33,849 nt of DNA from Chara braunii (lineage: Eukaryota; Streptophyta; Charophyceae; Charales; Characeae): assembly GCA_003427395.1 (NCBI GenBank), contig BFEA01000158.1, positions 1,138,341 to 1,172,189 on the forward strand, read 5' to 3'. Positions 30,217 to 33,849 of the stretch are shown one piece after another. Position numbers and translations under genes: made by a program. Under the pieces are notes generated by a model. The model saw only the letters and a list, made by a program, of their open reading frames with translations. It did not search any database and had not been told where the DNA came from. Each line of letters starts with the position of its first letter. Position 1 is the stretch's first letter.

Positions 30217-30429
30217 TTAAACCACCAGTACATCGGAGACTCTTTTGTACAAGGCAGGGTTCCCCCGCACACCAAGCTTTGCAGAAGCGCCAGTGTGGTG
30301 TTTTTGTTGTCATTTTGGCTGGCACTGCCAGCCATTTTGGTCCGGTTGTACCAAGCCTCCCCTTTCTTTTTTTCGCAGAGAGCCGCTTGATGTTCTCAAG
30401 TTGCCTGAGGCAATGCCCTGGTGGTTTAA
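30217..30429. mobile_element. MITE, family 2, longer copy
   Basis: Left TTAAACCACCAGTACATCGG, right CCTGGTGGTTTAA. The left part (CTCTTTTGTAC...CCAAGCTTTG) repeats that at 30120-30173. The upstream flank AGAACAAGAACAA...CACTG is also found before the copy at 29963, pointing to duplication of a larger compound unit of about 250 bp. Confidence 0.75.
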
Positions 30430-30454
30430 TCAAGTGTAAAGCAGTGGCAGAACA

Positions 30455-30658
30455 ATGGGCTGGAGTTGTGGACCTCTGCGACCACCTTTTCCCTTACGCT
30501 CTCCCCGAACACCCTATCCAGCTCCTTCTCTGGACTACAATCCATCACAGGTTTGTACAGAGAAGACGTGGTTTGAACTCGTTTGCAAAGCTACATGGTG
30601 GACAATATGGAAAGAATGGACACAGCAGGATGACTGTATAAGAGGCCGCTTTATCTGA
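30455..30658 (+). pseudogene. Possible LINE ORF2 C-terminal fragment
   Basis: The plus-strand frame reads KTWFELVCKATWWTIWKEW near its end. This resembles the LxxAxxWxIWKERNxRxF box that ends plant LINE ORF2, though Arg-Asn is replaced. The rest of the 67-codon frame is not diagnostic. Short remnant only. Confidence 0.35.
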
Positions 30659-30677
30659 TACAGGTGCTTTCAAACTA

Positions 30678-30783
30678 CCGTCTTCGCCCGAAATAAAACG
30701 CCCAGTCATTATAGCTGTATTTGGGGTAACTTCCAGACCAGATGCATTGATAATGACCTGGAATTTTATTCGGGTGAAGCCGG
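30678..30783. mobile_element. MITE, family 1, copy 4
   Basis: CCGTCTTCGCCCGAAATAAA at the left and TTTTATTCGGGTGAAGCCGG at the right, flanked by TA at 30676-30677 and 30784-30785. About 106 bp. Confidence 0.9.
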
Positions 30784-30861
30784 TAGAGTCGACAATCTAT
30801 CATCTGTTTTTTTTTTGTTTTTTTTTTTCCCTTCCAAACTTCGAGTCGTGGCCACCATTTA

Positions 30862-31320
30862 GGGCCTCGCCGCACAGCACAACTAACGAAACGAAACGAT
30901 CACCAGAGTCGCGAGGCCTCGCGAAGCCCTGATCCACCATTTCTCTTCGTTTTTTGCCTCACCGCCCCACAGCACACGAAACCTCTCGCGACAACGCCCT
31001 GGCGAGAGTAGTGCGGGATTCGTTTCGCTACGGTCCAAATTTGTGGACGCTACGGTCCAAGTTTTTGGATGGACCTCTGTTGGAGCGATGCAGCACACTC
31101 GTGAGATTTCGCAGCTCCTCCACCCTACCAGCGGAGGACCTACGAGTTCGTGAGCGCTACAGGCAGCGAGGAGTCGGCACACTCGTGAGGCCTCGCAAAC
31201 TTGGAGACTGACAGCATTCACGAGTTTTTCCTGACAGACGTCGTGTGGGTGCTATGCGGCGACTGCTTCACGAAACGAAGTCGTTTTTTTTTTCGTTTCG
31301 TGCACCGTGCGGCGAGCCCC
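30862..31320. mobile_element. PIF/Harbinger-like (Tourist-type) element
   Basis: The left end GGGCCTCGCCGCACAGCACA is inverted at the right end as GGGGCTCGCCGCACGGTGCA (one mismatch in the first 14 bases). Both arms carry ACGAAACGA internally. TTA flanks both sides (30859-30861 and 31321-31323). TTA target duplication with G-rich termini is characteristic of PIF/Harbinger. No transposase or Myb-like frame is present. The interior has internal direct repeats (CTACGGTCCAA at 31028 and 31051). Confidence 0.8.
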
Positions 31321-31323
31321 TTA

Positions 31324-31820
31324 GGGAGGTGATATGAGTATGCAGAAGAACCATCAATATATTGGTGGTCGACTGCATCTAAACATTAGGACCTTCGGCC
31401 TACTGCTGGACAACACCCCCCAAAAGTCCACACGAAAGGAACCCCCCGTCGAAGACTCAGCATACAGGCAGCTACCAAGACGACAATTGAGGGGCAGGGA
31501 GAAAAAAAAAAAAAAACTCAATGGTGAAGCGTCAAAGGTGGAATTCAAAGCACCCCTAAGACTGAACAGGTACTATTAGTAAACTTCGAGAGAGAATGGT
31601 TAGTCAGACGCAAGGAGGTGGCGGCCTTCAAGACACGCCTTCCACCCTTGCATTCAGCTAACCAGAGTCATTTTAGAAGGCTTCACTATGTCCGCTCGGA
31701 CACAGCACTGGGAAGCCAAAGCAGCAAAATGGAGAGATCTCAGAGTCCCTTACGGTCGTGATGGTTGGAAGTGGCACCAACAACAATGAGGGAGGAAGCA
31801 AAGGGTGGTCCCGTCAAGCG
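31324..31820. other. Unassigned sequence
   Basis: No gene recognised. GGCACCAACAACAATGAGGG near 31772 recurs in variant form near 31943 (GGCGCCAACAACAATGGACA), again indicating local duplication. Confidence 0.4.
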
Positions 31821-31824
31821 AGGC

Positions 31825-31930
31825 AGACAAGGATGTGGAACAGCAGACCTTTATTGTGATCTTGTTGTTTTCTAACGGACAAGGATGTGGAACAGCAGAC
31901 CTTTATTGTGATCTTGTTGTTTTCTAACGA
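31825..31930 (+). repeat. Tandem duplication, 53 bp x 2
   Basis: GACAAGGATGTGGAACAGCA...TTTTCTAACG is present twice without differences (31825-31877 and 31878-31930), so it is recent. Confidence 0.93.
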
Positions 31931-32026
31931 GCAAAGCTGGCATGGCGCCAACAACAATGGACAAGGAAGCAAAAGGCGCTTGCGTCAATCAAAGCTGACT
32001 GGCAGTACCTTAATTGTGACCTTGCT

Positions 32027-32198
32027 TTTAGACCACCAGTACTTGGCCCATACATGCGGCGCGGGCCCTTGTTGTATACGCGCCACATCCTTCGGGGCCA
32101 TTGATAAATCTCATGGATGGCCAGCATCTCCTTTATGGCCTCCGGAAGTCGCTGTGCGGGGCGGCGGGCGATTTATGGGCTAAGTACTGGTGGTTTAA
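32027..32198. mobile_element. MITE, family 2, copy
   Basis: Left TTTAGACCACCAGTACTTGG, right AAGTACTGGTGGTTTAA. Interior shared with 29086-29239. Its right end is included in the 139-bp tandem duplication that follows. Confidence 0.8.
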
Positions 32199-32617
32199 AA
32201 GTGCAAAGCTGGCAACCTCAGGCATGGAACCCGGGAGGATCTCCTGAGAGAGGCAAACTGACAATCAATCCTTCTATGAGATGGAGCAATCAATAATGTG
32301 CGGTGGGCGATTTATGGGCTAAGTACTGGTGGTTTAAAAGTGCAAAGCTGGCATCCTCAGGCATGGAACCAGGGAGTTTTTCAGACAATCTCAATCTCTG
32401 TACCTGGGACGCTGGACCCGTTTTCCAGCAGGTGACGCTCCCCACCAATAGATGGAGCCTCCCAGCGGGTGTTAGTGGTGTCTGCTCTTATCAGCAGCAC
32501 TAACACTGACGGGAATTTCTGAAAAAAAAAAAAAAAGGCATGGAACCCGGGAGGATCTCCTAAGAGAGGCAAGCTGACAATCAATCCTTCTATGAGATGG
32601 AGCAATCAATAATGTGC
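32162..32617 (+). repeat. 139-bp tandem duplication, second unit split by a SINE
   Basis: Unit 1 (32162-32300) runs from GGGCGATTTATGGGCTAAGT to GGAGCAATCAATAATGTG. Unit 2 (32301-32617) is the same sequence interrupted by the SINE at 32377-32535 plus its target duplication. Unit 1 lacks the SINE, so the duplication preceded the insertion or only the empty allele was duplicated. Confidence 0.92.
32377..32535 (+). mobile_element. SINE with target-site duplication
   Basis: Contains GGGACGCTGGACCCG, TTCCAGCAGGT, CCCCACCAATAGATGGAGCC and GTGGTGTCTGCTCTTATC, ending in an A-run. Flanked by AGGCATGGAACCAGGGAG (32359-32376) and AGGCATGGAACCCGGGAG (32536-32553). The uninterrupted site is preserved in the neighbouring duplicate at about 32224, which gives a direct empty-site comparison. 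No Pol III boxes are evident, so this may be only the 3' part of the family. Confidence 0.88.
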
Positions 32618-32952
32618 AGCAGTCTTTTGGGCGAATGGGACATAAGGTGGAGTTGGAAGGGTGTAAATGATGTATTTAATGACTTCGGGGTAAGATTAAG
32701 GCCTGGACCCCACTGCCTGGTGGTAGCTTGGCGACTGGAAAGCATCCGCCAGGCCAAAATCATAGGCTACAAGAACAGGCAAGAGAAAAGGGACTCCACC
32801 GCCATAGCAAATTTCGGCACTTCCGCCGGTTTAGGTTACTGGATCAGGAAGACTTGCCCTCTCCGGCAAGCGCGCTTCCGCCTCTTCTATTTCCCATTGT
32901 TTTCAGCACAACATCCACTTTTCGCACAGGATGGCTGAATCTAGAGTGTGCG

Positions 32953-33030
<78 letters not shown>

Positions 33031-33039
33031 ACCCCCCCC
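32953..33039. repeat. Poly-C tract
   Basis: Nearly pure C for about 86 bases with two A interruptions. The frames reading Pro or Gly runs are artefacts of it. Confidence 0.95.
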
Positions 33040-33056
33040 ACAAACCTTACCCTCTA

Positions 33057-33160
33057 CCTTCCTCCCCCGAATACAACGTACGGTCATTATAGCTCTATTT
33101 AGACTGAAAGATACCCCAAATTCAGCTATAACAACCGTACGTTGTACTCCGGAAAGACTG
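33057..33160. mobile_element. MITE, family 1, copy 5 (diverged)
   Basis: CGAATACAACGTACGGTCAT at the left is inverted as AACCGTACGTTGTACTCCGG at the right. TA flanks both sides (33055-33056 and 33161-33162). The outermost bases have diverged from the family. Confidence 0.8.
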
Positions 33161-33185
33161 TAGATTCAGCCATCTCATGCGGAAA

Positions 33186-33310
33186 GGAGGCACAGGGATT
33201 GGATGTTGTCCAAAGGTGGAAGTGAGCTGAGTAAGGAGGCACAGGGATTGGATGTTATCCAAAGGTGGAAGTGAGCTGAGTAAGGAGGCACAGGGATTGG
33301 ATGTTGTCCT
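33186..33310 (+). repeat. Minisatellite, 49 bp, 2.5 copies
   Basis: GGAGGCACAGGGATTGGATG starts units at 33186, 33235 and 33284. The third is cut short at GTCCTGAATT. The first two differ by a single base. Confidence 0.95.
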
Positions 33311-33849
33311 GAATTGGCGGAAGTGGACAGAGTAGAAACAAAAATGCTTGCTTTGACCCGCCACCACTGGAGTCTCGCAAACACACTGGCGGACATTGAA
33401 AACTGTTTCGGCCGGTGTGTGGGGTCCAGTCCTAACACTGGAACCACCTGATGCTCCCAGGAATAATATTGGACCCAGGACCATAAGGAGCTGTTACCAA
33501 AAAAAGAAAATGAAAAAGCTTAGGCTTGCACCCCACAGGAAAGCGGAAAGGAAGGAAAAACTTAGCCGCAAGACTGTTTCCAGGACCCCACAGCCTGCAG
33601 CAGATGTCCATGGAAAGGTGAAATTTGAAATTTCTCTTGCGGATTGAGAAAACATAGTTTTGTGTTTTCACATACTACCATCCGCAGCGTGGAAAAGTCT
33701 CGCGGGAGGATTCCTCGCCGCAATTTTGTGCCGACTCTAGAGGGTAGGGGGGAGGGCGTGTCGTTTCTGGAAAAGTCTCTCGGCAAAGTCTCACGGGAGG
33801 CAGCAGCCAATAGCGACCAAGAGTGCCACAGTAAAAAAAAAAAAAAAAA
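33311..33849. other. Unassigned sequence ending in an A-run
   Basis: No gene recognised. GGAAAAGTCTCGCGGGAGG (about 33693) recurs as GCAAAGTCTCACGGGAGG (about 33783). The final 17 A (33833-33849) may be the tail of a further retroelement continuing to the window edge. Confidence 0.4.

Larger units (their letters stand above)
32700..33350. mobile_element. Foldback repeat, family 3, with nested insertions
   Basis: GCACAGGATGGCTGAATCTA (about 32926) is inverted near 33161-33185 (TAGATTCAGCCATCTCATGC). The outer flanks match those of 28430-28860. Inside lie a poly-C tract, a family 1 MITE (33057-33160) and a 49-bp minisatellite. Confidence 0.6.

Noticed and set aside
32728-33102. Proline-rich and glycine-rich frames
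   Set aside because: They are products of the poly-C tract, not proteins.

Overview
This window looks like gene-poor nuclear DNA from a large, repeat-rich eukaryotic genome, most likely of the green-plant lineage. Two U6 snRNA-derived copies have the plant-type 5' stem-loop (GTCC-TTCG-GGAC) and the plant-type 3' end (AAATCGAGAAATGGTCCAA in one copy) rather than the animal forms. A decayed LINE has the plant-type order: endonuclease, reverse transcriptase, zinc-binding region, then an RNARxF box. A streptophyte alga or other non-flowering plant would fit, but I cannot fix the species. There is one assembly gap of 910 N and a few single Ns.

Only one piece of ordinary protein-coding gene can be named. 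It is the last exon of a CTR/COPT-type copper transporter on the minus strand (23478-23694), with an intact MxxxM helix, GxxxG helix and C-terminal Cys pair. No upstream exon could be recognised.

Layout. 1-790: SINE-like copies and a foldback MITE. 1.2-3.6 kb: CpG-rich, pyrimidine-rich DNA that could be the 5' end of an unidentified gene. 3.7-4.0 kb: a tRNA-derived SINE. 4.1-8.7 kb: a broken LINE (reverse transcriptase on the minus strand, endonuclease start on the plus strand), interrupted at 5.5-6.5 kb by AT microsatellites and an element carrying a hammerhead ribozyme. 8.8-13.4 kb: dispersed and trinucleotide repeats, then the gap. 14.6-17.1 kb: several foldback elements and a short retro-insertion with clear target-site duplications. 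18.3-18.5 kb: a minisatellite. 19.1 and 24.1 kb: U6 retrocopies. 20.0 and 21.3 kb: tRNA-derived SINEs. 23.5 kb: the copper-transporter exon. 24.2-27.3 kb: MITEs and tandem arrays. 28.0-28.4 kb: a head-to-tail pair of hammerhead elements. 28.4-33.8 kb: nested foldback elements, a PIF/Harbinger-like element, SINEs and small tandem duplications.

The most interesting content is a small hammerhead-ribozyme repeat family. Two of its three copies keep every core nucleotide and the paired stems, and all copies abut (TA)n tracts. Next come two U6 copies with LINE-type hallmarks and five copies of a near-palindromic MITE with TA target sites. A further MITE family is scattered from one end of the window to the other. 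Most of the window reads as a record of successive, nested transposition.
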